This document shows, in pieces, positions 25,825 to 57,729 of a DNA stretch of 64,000 nt; positions within the stretch are counted from its first letter, which is position 1, and every line of letters begins with the position of its first letter. The stretch comes from Amoebidium appalachense. Its lineage: Eukaryota; Ichthyosporea. A program made the translations under genes and the position numbers. The stretch spans positions 7,812,001 to 7,876,000 of the forward strand of contig CAVNZM010000009.1 in the NCBI GenBank assembly GCA_963693365.1, given 5' to 3'. The notes under the pieces are model-generated. The model saw only the letters and a list, made by a program, of their open reading frames with translations. It was not told the DNA's origin and searched no databases.

Positions 25825-26078
25825 GAAAGGGAACAATTCCCATCTACTCTCTCCTCGCGATCATCCAGTTTCATACTGCAGCTGAAAGGAATTCAGTCAA
25901 GCGGGGAAAACCTGAAAAGGAATACCGGGATTTTTGTCTTTTCCCGGGATTGATTCAATTTTTCTGTCCTTGAGAAGAGTGAGATTGGCCATGGCCCATG
26001 TCGGGTTAAGCTGCATGTGGTTCGAGGATGTTGGATTTTAACACACAACCGCCGGTTGAATGAAGTGAGTTTCAGTGA

Positions 26079-26112
<34 letters not shown>

Positions 26113-26489
26113 TTTTTTTCCCCTTTCAAACACCCCCAACCCCCCTACCAACATTCTTCGCACACGTGCATGCGCATGTGTGCGCGTGCACGTGATACGC
26201 ACACACATATACAAGCACGTGTACTGTACACGCACACACACCCCTCATGGGTACTTATTACACAATTGGCCGATAACCATCTTTAGCGCTTTGCTGCGCG
26301 AAGAGTCCCAGAAATCACCCTACCCAACCGTACAACCAAACTTTGAGTGTCGTCCCTTGCATAGCACCAGTGTAAAAGAAGGGGGGGGGGGGGACGCGCC
26401 TTGCTTCCGTTTTCTTCCTCTCCGTCAAGTTTCAAAATTCTGTTTCTATAAAAGTTACTGGACGTATGTCTATTTGACTTACCGGTGAA

Positions 26490-26521
<32 letters not shown>

Positions 26522-26703
26522 TTTTCCAGATCGTAACTTACGGCCAAGTGCTATCGACTACTCCACCTCCGTGCCCACCACACATCCTTTTACGACCCTC
26601 CAGACCCTCCCACTTTGCCGAGTTTGCATTGTGTCAAGATTACTTCGTCGAGTCGTTTGAAATTTGAAATCACTTTTGCATTGGAAATTCAGCAACTGTT
26701 TGG

Positions 26704-26737
<34 letters not shown>

Positions 26738-27106
26738 GGAATTAAAAACAACCCGCAAACGGTGGAAATTTCACGACCATTGCAGCTCAATGCATACTCG
26801 GCGACAAAGCTGGAGCGGGCGGAAAGGATATGTACGTGGGAGTTTACTAATACAGTTATCCTAGGGCCTGGATTTTCAACCCGGGCAAAGCATAAGTTTT
26901 GTGAAAGTAGGAGGATCATAACTTCTGCTGTTGAGTTGTGTTTAATTAACCTACAATTGGCTTCTGTATACACGAATTTAAAGTGACACTATTTATTGAG
27001 ACATGTTGAATAAAGCATGATGGAGGGTCAGGCACCTTTGACAATAACAATAACTCGAATCTGGTCACCCAAAGAATGGTCACACACACTTGGAGGTACG
27101 TAAGGA

Positions 27107-27153
<47 letters not shown>

Positions 27154-27275
27154 GTGTGTGTGTGTGTGTGCAATTGCTGTGTGCGGGTACCCTCTCTCTC
27201 TCTCTCTCTCTCTCCCCCCCCCCCCCCCTTTCTTTCTCTCTCTCTCTCTCTCTAGGTTTATTTCTCTGTGTGTGC

Positions 27276-27349
<74 letters not shown>

Positions 27350-27371
27350 ACGTGTGTGCGTGTGTGCGTGC

Positions 27372-27438
<67 letters not shown>

Positions 27439-28845
27439 CTCGGATGTGGGTACGTGGGACCGACGTGGATGTACGTGTGTGCGTGTCGTTGGAGTGTGCA
27501 TGCAAATAAGTTAATTGTTAACTGTGGGCGTCGACGTAACTTGAAGACAGAGCGCGCGCCGGCTGCGGAGGCATGAAAGAAGCCTTGATGATACGACATG
27601 TATGAACTCTGAGGGATTAAGGGGGGGGGTGGGGCCGGGGGGAAAGGGAGGGAGGGGGGGGGGGGGGGGGGGGGGGGGGAGGGGGGAGGAGGGGGGGCAT
27701 ATTACATTAGAAGTAAAGGCCTTACAAAAAAATGGATACTGGCTCTATGTCAGTAACAGACTCGGATCTGGCTGGACCCGTTTTTTTTAATGTGGTGGCA
27801 CAGCCCACACTGAGCTGGGACGTACGGCATACACATACAGTACCAGGGCACTCACGTGCATGACATACAGTCCTCTCACGTGTGCTTTGGAATTTTGGAG
27901 CCCCAGTAGTCGCGCCTGTCTGCCTGTAAACAAATGTCTCGCTTATGATAAATACAAATAACGTTGCGGCCATCCGGATCCATGGCCACACACACGAGGG
28001 GCAGGGCTGTCTTTTGACTGGATCTCGGTGTTTGCTGTTTTTAACCGTCATCTGCAGTATGCACAGCGTGATTGCTATGGGTATCGAGGAAGAAAAATGT
28101 TCAGGAACAAGTACATGTGTACTTAAATGCGGTTGCTAACACAATTCAAGTATGCCTTACCATATATTAGTGCGGTGCTCCCTAAACCTTTCACCTTTCA
28201 TGATACCAGTGAGTGTGCACATGTGCAATTTGCGGCAAGACAAAGGAAATACCTTCTCGGCCTAGGGGGACTCTTGATTTAAACAAAATGCGAGTGATGA
28301 TTGGAGCAGAGGTACCAACCAATAAAAACACAAAATACATATCCATCTGATTGGTTCTTGTGATACACACAAAATATAATAGCCATTTATGGCTTTTCTT
28401 GGGTGTAGATCTAGCCAATCGATATACGGCTGGAATTCAATTGGTTTAGGGGGCTGCCAGGATTACAAACAAGCCGCAGCTGGACTGTGACAGTTTGAGA
28501 ACTCACCGCGAGCAGAGTAACGCACACAACACTAACGGTATCATAGGCTGTATTGGCAATGCGTTACATCGATAGTAAACGCAAAACCTATAACCCATAA
28601 GCATAGGACAGGCAATACAAGACTGATAGAACGACACGGTCTGAATACACCGGTTGTCATTAAGCTAGTTGCAGAGCCGTTTTTCTAGTGTTGTGCCTAC
28701 CCGAGGAACATACGCTGTGTAAAAGCAGAGCGAGAGGGTTCCCAGAGTAGCAGTCGTATTACGGCACATAAAGCAGCATCCGCCATTCATTTTCTCAGAT
28801 ATCAAGTAAAGGCAGGACCGCATTGAGCAATCGTTTTTCTCAACC
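25825..28845. other. Intergenic DNA between phosphatase and phosphate transporter
   Basis: 25825-27080 is mostly unique with three C runs (26080-26112, 26490-26520, 26706-26735). An AATAAA at 27010-27015 may serve the phosphatase but is 1.2 kb past its stop. 27110-27435 is a (GT)n block split by (CT)n and C. 27620-27700 is a G block. 27700-28845 is unique sequence upstream of the transporter, with CCAAT-type pentamers near 28317, 28414 and 28438. No gene is supported; the 109-codon minus frame at 27722-28051 has no recognisable features. Confidence 0.5.
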
Positions 28846-38254
<9,409 letters not shown>

Positions 38255-39242
38255 ATGGATAATCGAAATTTCGGGTGGATAGTCGAATGTATGTTTTAGC
38301 TGTTTGGTTTTGCAGGTTCTCTTTATGTGAAAGCCTCATTAATGCACTGCCAAACACGCATTCGCACATATGCTATAACACAAACACACACACGCACTTT
38401 TTCACACTCACACACAGTCTCTCTCAATCAAGCCCTTTCTCTGTCTCCCTCCACCTCTCTCTCTCGCTACACTCTCTCCCTCTCTCCCTCTTTCAATCCC
38501 CTCCCTCCCTTCCATTATCTTTCTTCCCTCCCTCTCTCCCGGTTCTGGGATCAGAAATTCCTTCACTTCACAATTTGTACAAAAAAAATTCTTTTGATGC
38601 AAGCGTGTTTGGCTAGTAGGACGGCCAAGATTCTGGTTTTATTCTCTACATGTGCACGAATGATGACAGAGTGTAGTTCGAGTTAATTTTTAATGACTTG
38701 ATATGATTCGTACTGGATTTGCACGTCAGAGATAGAGAGACGCTCCGTTACAATGTACGAACGGTGAGGTCACGATGATTGAGATGACGTTTTTGGAGAA
38801 TCTGTTATTTAGTATACCCTAACTAGGCTGAGTCGGTTTTCAAGCGATTAAGGCTTTTTGCTGGATGTGGTGTCGGGCCACGGATAACGTTAGAAATAAA
38901 AGAGAATAAACTAATCGTGATCACTTTAATCCATGCTCACATGTCGCATGAACCCTCCTCCTCCCCCCTCCCCACTTCTCGTCCTCTCCTTTCCCCCCAT
39001 CCTCACTCCTCCCCCCTCCCCGCTTTCTCCTCCTCCCCCCCCCCCCCCCCCCCCCTCCCCCCAAGCACACCCACACACACGCACACACACAAAAGAAAGG
39101 GGCGGGGAGACAGAAGAAAAGAAGGAAAGTTGGGCCCGTTCGTCGCTCTTGCCTCACACCTGCAACCTCCCTTAATTCTCCTCTCTCTCTGCCTCCCTCC
39201 CTCTCTCCCTCCCTCCCTCCCTCCCTCCCTCTCCCTCTCCCT

Positions 39243-39320
<78 letters not shown>

Positions 39321-39326
39321 GACTGA

Positions 39327-39361
<35 letters not shown>

Positions 39362-39512
39362 GATCTCTCTCTCTCTCTCTGACTGAGACTCCCTCTCTCT
39401 CTGACTCCGGTACACGTGTGTAGCTCTATCTATGCATTTCTTACAAGAGTTCATCAACCGTGCCACATTAATGAAGGTGAACTTCAGGCTTCGAGGACTT
39501 CATTCAAAATAA

Positions 39513-39557
<45 letters not shown>

Positions 39558-39915
39558 CTGTGAGTGAAGAATTATCTATGTGCTTGGTTCGGAGAGACTG
39601 TGGGGGGGGAGGGGGGGGGGGGGGGGGGGTCTCATGCAAGATGATTGGGGTTTCGAAGTTCTGTTTATCAGCAAAATTTATAATATTCACCTCCTCCTAG
39701 TCACGGTACGTACCTACACGACGCCGATTTTAGGCGGGGGCACATCCACAGGCCTGAACTGAGCATTTACAACTTGTTATGGGATTCCTTTGATATTTCG
39801 CGTCAGGGGGGATTTTCAGATCCAACCCGCTAAATTCCGCCTAGTAACTACGACCTGTTTATTAGATGTATTCAATTGGCTTGAGAAACACATCACTACA
39901 AAATTCTAGCGCACA

Positions 39916-40000
<85 letters not shown>

Positions 40001-40041
40001 CCAGCTGATACCAAGTGTCCCAGGGAGCCCCCCCCCCGTCC

Positions 40042-40094
<53 letters not shown>

Positions 40095-40283
40095 CGGGGA
40101 ACCCCAACTAATTGATTTTTCTTAGTCTTTATGGTGTCTCATAGTGAAAGTAAACCCTGATATATAGTCATCACCCGACATCTATGTACGTGATCATGAT
40201 ATGCCGCTGAGGGGATATTCCGAGCAAAACCCCCCCATACCTGAGATTGGTCTCTCTTTGCCTCGAGTAAACAGCGTAGACCC

Positions 40284-40324
<41 letters not shown>

Positions 40325-40520
40325 CTTCTTCGCTTTGACTACGCGCCCGCCTCTCCCCTTCCGCAACTTACGCATTAGCACGCCACAATAAAACCATTGA
40401 ACAATAGGTAATAGGATGTGGGGTGAAGGGAGAACACATTATTCACTACTTGCACCGCTACACCTCATTACACTGAGCATTTGAATGGAATCTGCAGTAG
40501 CTAACAGTTATGTTGGCTCC
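38255..40520. other. Intergenic DNA after the phosphate transporter
   Basis: 38255-38930 is unique with an AATAAA near 38893, a possible poly(A) signal for the transporter although 640 bp away. 39190-39400 is (CCCT)n/(CT)n. 39511-39557 and 39603-39630 are G runs. 39911-39998 is (CA)n, followed by C and A runs (40029-40092). 40285-40321 is (GT)n. No gene is supported. Confidence 0.55.
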
Positions 40521-40524
40521 CACC

Positions 40525-40700
40525 AGGCCATACATCGATGGTGCAAAAACACAACGTGACTGTGAGCCAATCATAGAGGCTGAACGTGACCAGAAGCCAA
40601 TTTTAAATAGGACCGTACAAGCTGAGAGGGAGACCAACGAGATATCAAAGCCAAATGCGCCAGAGGACCCCCATCGTCGTAAGCACATTCCCATTCCCTC
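40525..40700 (+). repeat. Inverted copy of exon type A of the neighbouring minus-strand gene
   Basis: On the plus strand, CGTGACTGTGAGCCAATCAT and the bases after it match CGTGACTCTGAGCCAATCAG of exon A1 (minus strand, 42549-42391); GAACGTGACCAGAAGCCAAT matches GCACGTGACCAGCGGCCAAT. The translated frames also correspond (RDCEPIIEAERDQKPI against RDSEPIREEARDQRPM) and both follow a CAG|GCC junction. The copy lies about where the next A repeat would be expected but in the opposite orientation. It could be an exon of a plus-strand gene or a rearranged relic. Confidence 0.45.
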
Positions 40701-40925
40701 AAAGGGAAGATGGATGCGCATAACACGCAAATGTCACTGCCATGGCTATTGAATGTGCAAACAGTCTTTCTCACAAAGATAAAAGGCGGCTTAGAGTCGG
40801 CAAGGGGGGCGGGAGGGAGGGGGGGGGTTAAACGTGAACTTTTGAGGGTATGACAACATGAAGGAGGGGTGGAGGGGGGAGGGGAGGAGGGGAAAGGGGG
40901 GGGGGGGGGGGGGGGGGGGAGTTAC

Positions 40926-43917
<2,992 letters not shown>

Positions 43918-44199
43918 CTGCATGGGGGGGAGAGGGGGGGGGGGGGGGTAGATTAGATGAGGAAAAATGGGAAGGGGATGGGGCAGGGTGGAGGGTAGAG
44001 AGAGGGGATGGGGGGAGAGGGGGGGGGGAACAGGGTTTCGTCCGCCTCGTTCGGATTGCATTGTGGGCAGACAGGGCATTTCAAGGAGGAAGGGCAGGAA
44101 AACGGACCAAAGCCAAAAAAAATCCCAATCACATATGCTCTTTACCTAAAAGTGCAAACATCTCACACAAATAGATGCATATGCACACACACTCTCACA

Positions 44200-44234
<35 letters not shown>

Positions 44235-44500
44235 AAAGGAAGAGGGAAAACTTAGGCACTAACACAATTGCACAAGAGGCCCTCAGTAAACGTTCCCCCT
44301 CGCATATCCCTCCCCCCCCCCCCCCCCCCCCCCCCCCCCACCCCCCAAACCACGACAACCACCATCCCTTCCCGTTCCTTTCGAACACTTGCAGCTCCTC
44401 TTTTTCAGTCTCTGCCCCACACTTCTCTCTCTCTCTCCCTCCCTCCCTCCCTCCCTCCCTCCCTCTCCCTCTCCCTCTCCCTCTCCCTCTCCCTCTCCCT

Positions 44501-44572
<72 letters not shown>

Positions 44573-44720
44573 CCCCTCCCTCCCTCCTCCCCCTCCTCCC
44601 CCCCCCCCCCTCCTCCCGTCCCCCCCCCCCCCCACCCTTCCGCCCACTCCTTCCCCCCATTCTATTTTCTTTTTTCCTCTCGTCCTGCCCACTGACGGTG
44701 CCCCCCCCCCCCTCCCCCAG
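43918..44720. other. Spacer between opposed candidate genes
   Basis: Contains 100-200 bp of unique DNA at 44040-44180, a short (CA)n (44205-44230), a C run (44312-44340) and a (CCCT)n/(CCCTCT)n/(CT)n tract at 44425-44567. Run polarity switches here from G-rich (left) to C-rich (right) on the plus strand, consistent with divergent transcription. No promoter element could be pinned down. Confidence 0.4.
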
Positions 44721-47363
<2,643 letters not shown>

Positions 47364-48052
47364 CCACACATCTGGTGTTCGAAAAAGGATGCATATCATC
47401 TTTTCCGCCCAAATCAGGAGATGGGCGGCAGAGTCTAACTAATTCTCCAGATTCCAAGCTGGCTACATTCGGATCCATTTCCCAAAACAGCTACCATACA
47501 TCTGCACTATTTGCCGATTGCCCTCTTGGAGCGCCTGATAAATTCAAATGTGTTGTGAGTATGGACTGGATCGCGACAATTGGACCCAAATCTAGTGTCT
47601 TTTTTAAGGGTTTGCTGTACTACTACGGTGTTCTCTAGTGTAATGCGGTAACAGTTGTGAAGTAGTAATTTAAAACTTGCTGTAAAACATGTAAGTAATT
47701 TGTATGTAAAGCACAATGTCATGCAATAGTCAAAGCAAAACCAATTGCTGAAGAGAGTTAAAAAAAAAAAAAAAAAAGCACGTATGTTTGGTTAAAATAA
47801 ATCTGCCTGCCTGCCATTTGTTCCTAGATTTGGGGGGGGTGGGTGGGGGAGAGGGGGAAGGGGGGGGGGGGGGGGAGGTACTTGCCGGTACCAATGGGTG
47901 CTTTGTTTAATACAGCATAAAAACTCAGGCTTTGTAAGCTGCTTACATGTATCAAAAGTCCTTGTCTTATTTGAAATAAAATTTAAATTCACCAATAACT
48001 ATCAAGAGTTACTTGTTGATCCCACCTGAAATCCCTCCCCCTCCCCTCCGAG

Positions 48053-48087
<35 letters not shown>

Positions 48088-48298
48088 CATGAGAGTAGAG
48101 AGACATCAGAAAAGAATTTAACTTGGTGCAGTGCAAGTTACCATGCACTGAGTTCAACACTATTGCAATTATTGTGTTTGAAACCGCCGTCGCAATAAAC
48201 CGACTTCAATGATTCCGTGGCTCCATACGTCTCTATGTCTCACTCTCTCTCTCCCTCAGAGAGCTCTCCCTCCCTCCCCCCCCCCCCCCCCCCCCCCC

Positions 48299-48477
<179 letters not shown>

Positions 48478-48479
48478 AG

Positions 48480-48527
<48 letters not shown>

Positions 48528-48619
48528 CCCGACCGGCTCTCTCTCCTTCTATAGTATCTTCTCTCTTGTCCGAAAGCCGCAGTGCTCAAGGCTCTCTCTC
48601 CCAATTATTAGCCACCTCC

Positions 48620-48669
<50 letters not shown>

Positions 48670-48764
48670 CCTCTCCCCCTCTCTCTCTCTCTCTCTCTCT
48701 CTCTCAATCCCTCAAAATCCCTTCTTGTTTCCCTATATATATATTTATATATATATTTATGAGC

Positions 48765-49714
48765 GCGCCCGTGGCTTAGTGGTCCTACGACGTTGTGGTC
48801 CTTGCGTGTGCTAGTTCGATCCTGGCCCTCCCCATAAGACGTGACGTCACGAACTGCACTGGCCTCTCTGACGTCATCTCGATAGTGCGCTACGCTGGTT
48901 TTTCATCCGACCCATCCGGTGGATCGAGCAGTCGTAGTTCCGGGCCGATCTGCGATGGCCTCTCCGGGCACGGTCTTCCTCCGGCCTGGCCCACGGGCCA
49001 CGGTGTCAAGTCAAGGTGTCATAAACGTTAACAAGGGGTCCCCGGCAAAACAGGCAGTTGATTCCCGCCGCAGCACTAATCATTGGGGCCCATGCGATTG
49101 CAAATTTGACCAAGATCTAGGCATCATCTCCTTCGGCCCCCCCTGGTCAGGGTGCTTGGCCGATCTCCTCGCAAAAATCATTCGATCATCCTCTACGATA
49201 CGGCGTGTAATGGGTGCGCCTTCAGCGCGCAGGTCTCGGGGGGGGGGGGGGCTGGCGTCGGGCCGTGGGGGGCGCGCCTGCGGCACGCCGTGGAGAGCCG
49301 GAAACAGGTCGGGGTCAGCGGTGGGGCCGACCCGAGGTTGCTAGGATGTGAGTGACCGGATCTGCGCCGTCAACGTTAACTGCTATTGATACCTAGTGAT
49401 TGGAAGAGTTTGCATCTAAATTGGGTTTCTGGTGAAGTTGCTAAGGTTGGGCCAATAGCCTGTAGCCATTAGCTCTCAAGTTACATGCCGTGGCATGGTT
49501 TGTGATGCCCCCTGGATAGTCAGTACCGTCTGTTATGGCGTGACCAGGGTCCGATCGGCAGAGCAGAGTAGGGAGTTGGACGTCGACATGCATATGCCAT
49601 AGTACCGCGGCGATCACATTCTGTACATCCGACTTCATGATAGACTTCGGGGCGGTTGTCGCGCAATGGGCTTGAAGCCAAGCGCTAAACCAATAAAATA
49701 AAAATAAAATAAAT
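48765..49714 (+). mobile_element. tRNA-headed SINE-like retroelement
   Basis: The head resembles a tRNA gene: TGGCTTAGTGG (48772-48782) is a perfect RNA polymerase III A box and AGTTCGATCC (48813-48822) a good B box, about 40 bp apart as in tRNAs. Acceptor and T stems no longer pair well, so it is not a functional tRNA. The body is GC-rich with no conserved frame. It ends with GCTTGAAGCCAAGCGCTAAACC and an (AAAAT)n-like tail at 49690-49714, typical of SINE 3' ends mobilised by a LINE. A body of about 950 bp is long for a SINE, so head and tail may belong to two nested elements. No target-site duplication was identified. Confidence 0.5.
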
Positions 49715-50718
49715 TCCTTATGATTTGATATGCATACCACGTACCGTTTGCGGCACGCACATCAGCACACGAACGTGCCACACGTGAGCGCAGGCCGCTC
49801 AGTGAGGGGCAAAAAGGCACTGATTATTCCCGTGGTTAGGGCCTCAAGGATCTTATGCACGGACTGCGATCCAAGGCAGGAGGCCAGTTGGCAGTTGCGC
49901 AGATCCGAATGTGCGGGAAGGTCGACATAGGGACACACTGCAGGGGCCTTACATGATGAAGTGACAACAGCAGCCACTTGAAAAATGTAAAATAACAGGT
50001 AAGACTTGATAGAAATATTTTTAAATATAGTTTTTTTGCATACTGAAACGTTTCCATATCGAAGTTCAATATTATAGTACATGTATGCAAAGAAGAACCA
50101 ACTATATTCCAAAATGTAGATCAGGTTTGGTCAATTTGATTTACATCCATCGAGGGTGTTTAAGATTGCACCAATCAGATGATTCCGTAATATTCCCTTT
50201 CTGGTTCAAGCTCCCGGGCGTACACGTTGAAATATGCTACACCTATTTCTTTATCTGATATGTTGACAATCAACTAGAAATTTATTAATTCCCCATATAA
50301 GCGAAAATAAATATAATCCTGCATATGCCATATGCGTAGCTGCTTATTCCCGTCTTCAGAGACGATTCACTGTCGGCCGGGCTATTCAATTTATTCAAGG
50401 GGTCAACCAATGAGTGGCCTGGTGGTGAGGCTGGGCCCCTGACGATGTCCGCAGCAATCATTGTACATGTGAAAGTGCGGGTGTGCACTGAGCTGCTGCC
50501 GGTCTGAGCAAATTACCGTAGTCACTCCTAGGGTAATGTGCCCATATGATATTGTATGCTTACTGTATTAAAAAGTGGTAGATTTTGCAAAATTTCACCA
50601 TATATTTTGATCAGCTACATGAACCAAATATCACACAAGCACGGGAAGTTCACATGCACAAATTCGATATCTACACAGCATCTTGGGAATCTTGAACCTA
50701 GTGCAACGGTCATTTCCT
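49715..50718. other. Intergenic DNA upstream of the lectin-like gene
   Basis: Unique, AT-leaning sequence with no microsatellites over 20 bp and no supported gene. It probably contains the distal control region of the plus-strand gene starting at 50860. Confidence 0.5.
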
Positions 50719-50723
50719 ATTGG
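50719..50723 (-). promoter_or_regulatory. CCAAT-type box of the lectin-like gene
   Basis: ATTGG on the plus strand, 46 bp before the TATA box. The same pentamer stands upstream of the small basic protein genes. Confidence 0.35.
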
Positions 50724-50764
50724 TTATGACTTATAATAGTGCATTTTTATGCGGCTTCAAAGGA

Positions 50765-50802
50765 GTATAAAAGCTCCACAAATACCGTGAAACCAGTCAG
50801 TT
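50765..50802 (+). promoter_or_regulatory. Core promoter: TATA box plus TCAGTT initiator
   Basis: TATAAAAG at 50765-50772 and TCAGTT at 50797-50802. If transcription starts at the A of TCAGTT, TATA begins at -34. The arrangement matches those of the two small basic protein genes. Confidence 0.65.
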
Positions 50803-50859
50803 CAGCCTTCAACTCTTTCAACTTAAGTTACCTAGTTTACGAAAAAAGACACACACAAA

Positions 50860-52104
50860 ATGACTTCTGCCGGAACTATTTTCGCTCTGTTGGCCCTTGC
50901 GGCGGCTACCCACGCCGCCCCCGCCGCGCCAGCAGCAGCGGCACCGGCCGAACCCAAAAACCTCAAAGTTGTTATGCTCCCTGTCGGAGCCAAAAATAGC
51001 CAAGGAGGGTTTGATTCCTACCGTGTTTCTGCTACTTGGGATGCTGTTGCCAATGCTACGGGGTATTCTTTCTGCTACACCATGAGCGGGGAAGGTGAGG
51101 TTAAATGCATCAGCACCACCAGCCCTAGCTACAACAACGGAGACACGACGTCGTTTGTGAGTGTGGTTTCGGGCAAAGTTGCGGCCACGCTTCCCGGAGG
51201 GAAAATGTCCTCGTACGCGCAGGGGAAGGTTGCCACCGACCCAAAGCAGAAGGATGTGTGCACAGCTGCCAACCAATCCACCACTAGGATCGACGAGACG
51301 ATTACAATCTCCTCAAAGGACAAACAGCTTTCTCTCTCCGGCAAGCAGACTGGAAACTACAACATGACCGTTTCGTGGAAGTTGGGCAACGAAACCGCTG
51401 GCGCAAAAGTGGTAACAGGGTTTGAGGTGTGTGCCCGTCGGTTCGATTTCGATGCCAAGAGGAGCAACCCCACCCCTTTCGTCACACAGAGCCCTATTCA
51501 CTTCTGCTACCCGGCGGCGGCTTCGGCACGCACACTCACCGTGAGTGTTCCCGTCAAAGCAATGACCGTGTATATGGACGCAACAGTGCGTGCAATCAGC
51601 CCCGAATGTGTCGGGAAGACCTTCTACTATGGGGATGAATTGATCTTCCCCACCGTGCAACTCATGCAAATCGCCACAACCAAGACCACCATGTGTCTCC
51701 TTGCAACCAAAACTAACCCTTTCACTGCATCCGCTTCGTCATGTGCCGATAAGAAGGGTCTCCGTCTTCAACCTGCCAACGACATTCAACAGAAACTCGA
51801 CCCCGTTACCGGAAGCCTGAAAACAGTTTCGAATTTCACCCTCCCGCTTACGGGTGCTAGCGCCGGGCAGTGCTTGGCGGCTGACAAGGGTAGCCTTGTG
51901 CTTCAAAAATGCAGTGGCGCAGCGTCGCAGACTTGGGATGCGGTTTATGAGCAGAATCACAAGACCGTGGTCAAGCGTGCGCTGGTGAACAAGACGTCAG
52001 GGCTCTGCCTTGAGGCAGGAAAGAGCAACACGTGGTCACTGCAGACGTGCAAGGATGAATATGTGCCCCAGCAGGTGGCTGTGATCCGCGCATTCCCGAA
52101 TTAA
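50860..52104 (+). CDS. Secreted protein with FN3-like and ricin-B-type beta-trefoil regions
   Basis: A 414-residue protein from one exon. Residues 1-19 are a signal peptide (hydrophobic core FALLALAAA, probable cleavage after THA), followed by an Ala/Pro linker. Residues 32-145 and 165-255 look like two fibronectin-III-like beta sandwiches (VSATWDAVANATGYSFCY; MTVSWKLGNETAG ... VTGFEVCAR). From about 275 to the end are three lectin-type subdomains with CLxA motifs (MCLLATK, QCLAADKGSLVLQKC...QTW, LCLEAGKSNTWSLQTC), the pattern of the ricin-B beta-trefoil carbohydrate-binding fold; only one QxW motif is well kept. Several N-glycosylation sequons (NAT, NQS, NMT, NET, NFT, NKT) and many Cys suggest an extracellular or cell-wall location. 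No enzyme or toxic domain is present; a role in sugar binding is inferred from fold only. Strong TATA/initiator and no introns fit a highly expressed gene. Confidence 0.85.
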   Translation: MTSAGTIFALLALAAATHAAPAAPAAAAPAEPKNLKVVMLPVGAKNSQGGFDSYRVSATWDAVANATGYSFCYTMSGEGEVKCISTTSPSYNNGDTTSFVSVVSGKVAATLPGGKMSSYAQGKVATDPKQKDVCTAANQSTTRIDETITISSKDKQLSLSGKQTGNYNMTVSWKLGNETAGAKVVTGFEVCARRFDFDAKRSNPTPFVTQSPIHFCYPAAASARTLTVSVPVKAMTVYMDATVRAISPECVGKTFYYGDELIFPTVQLMQIATTKTTMCLLATKTNPFTASASSCADKKGLRLQPANDIQQKLDPVTGSLKTVSNFTLPLTGASAGQCLAADKGSLVLQKCSGAASQTWDAVYEQNHKTVVKRALVNKTSGLCLEAGKSNTWSLQTCKDEYVPQQVAVIRAFPN

Positions 52105-56967
<4,863 letters not shown>

Positions 56968-57120
56968 TTACTTCTTGCCGTGCTTCTTGCCGCCCTTTGG
57001 CGAGTCGGTGGCGTCGCCCTTCTTGCCCTTCTTGGGCGACTCGGGGGCGGGGGCGGCTTCAACCTTGGCGGGGGCCTGGGCGGCGGGGGCATCGGCCTTC
57101 TTTCCGTGGTCTCTTCCCAT
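56968..57120 (-). CDS. Small basic Lys/Ala/Pro-rich protein with SPKK motifs, copy 1
   Basis: Encodes 50 residues: start MGRDHGKKADAPAA, a middle rich in Ala/Pro/Glu, then ESPKKGKKGD and DSPKGGKKHGKK to the stop. It has 12 Lys and a net charge of about +7, is predicted disordered, and has no Cys or Trp. SPKK-type motifs in H1 histone tails and sperm proteins bind the DNA minor groove and are targets of cyclin-dependent kinases, so a chromatin-associated role is plausible but inferred. ATG context is ACCATGG. The frame is open upstream to 57297, but that longer form lacks a conserved counterpart and would include the TATA box. Its twin 610 bp away differs by one residue (Val20 here, Ala there). 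I do not recognise a named family. Confidence 0.75.
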   Translation of the reverse strand: MGRDHGKKADAPAAQAPAKVEAAPAPESPKKGKKGDATDSPKGGKKHGKK

Positions 57121-57729
57121 GGTTACGTCTGGTGTGCGAGTGCGACGGCTGTGTGCTGTGTGGACTGAGGGTATGAATGAGTGAGAGCGGTTTATATACC
57201 CTCTCGTTTTTTCCTGATTTGGTAACCACTTGTGAGGGCTGTGGCCGGAAAGCTCAGTCTGGAAACTTCCGGAAGCTGCATGGTGCGGAACGCTCATTCA
57301 AATTCCTGGCGGTGCGCTCCGAGCCAATCATGCTTGTGCGAAAAAGCTACTTGATTGGGCGGCTAATCGTCCAATAGAAAGGTCATTATTGCGGGCACAG
57401 CGATATTTGTCGCTGGATCTTTTCCGTTGAAGCATGTTGTGTGCCTTGTGATCATAACTTCTCTTATAAAGTGGTTAAATGATATATACATTGAGGGATT
57501 ATAAACACTTCAGAAAGCAAAAGACGTTCAAACCCTCACATCAAACATTTCGTACCAGCGTGATCCGCAGCAGGTGTGTCAAGTTGATGCAAATTCCTTC
57601 GGTTGATCGAATTTCCGAAAGCGTTTTCATTGGCTATCATTTTCGAAGCTGAGGGTAAATAAACGAATCATTGGTTCAGCCAGTCAGTCCACACAGCACA
57701 CAGCCGTCGCACTCACACCAAACGCCACC
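57121..57729. promoter_or_regulatory. Shared divergent promoter of the SPKK-protein pair
   Basis: The two start codons are 609 bp apart and face away from each other. Minus side: TATATAAA at 57198-57191 and initiator TCAGTCC (A at 57166), spacing 32. Plus side: TAAATAAA at 57656-57663 and initiator TCAGTCC (A at 57686), spacing 30. The 5' leaders share CAGTCCACACAGCACACAG and GCCGTCGCACTC. CCAAT-type pentamers lie at about 57322, 57352, 57371, 57629 and 57670. The arrangement resembles the divergent histone gene pairs of many eukaryotes. Confidence 0.7.

Noticed and set aside
27722-28051. 109-codon minus-strand frame
   Set aside because: No motif, no splice support, composition drawn from several unrelated segments.
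48767-48835. Functional tRNA gene
   Set aside because: A and B boxes are present but acceptor and T stems do not pair and no sensible anticodon arm forms.
56968-57297. 109-residue N-terminally extended form of SPKK-protein copy 1
   Set aside because: The extension runs through the TATA box and initiator and has no counterpart in copy 2.
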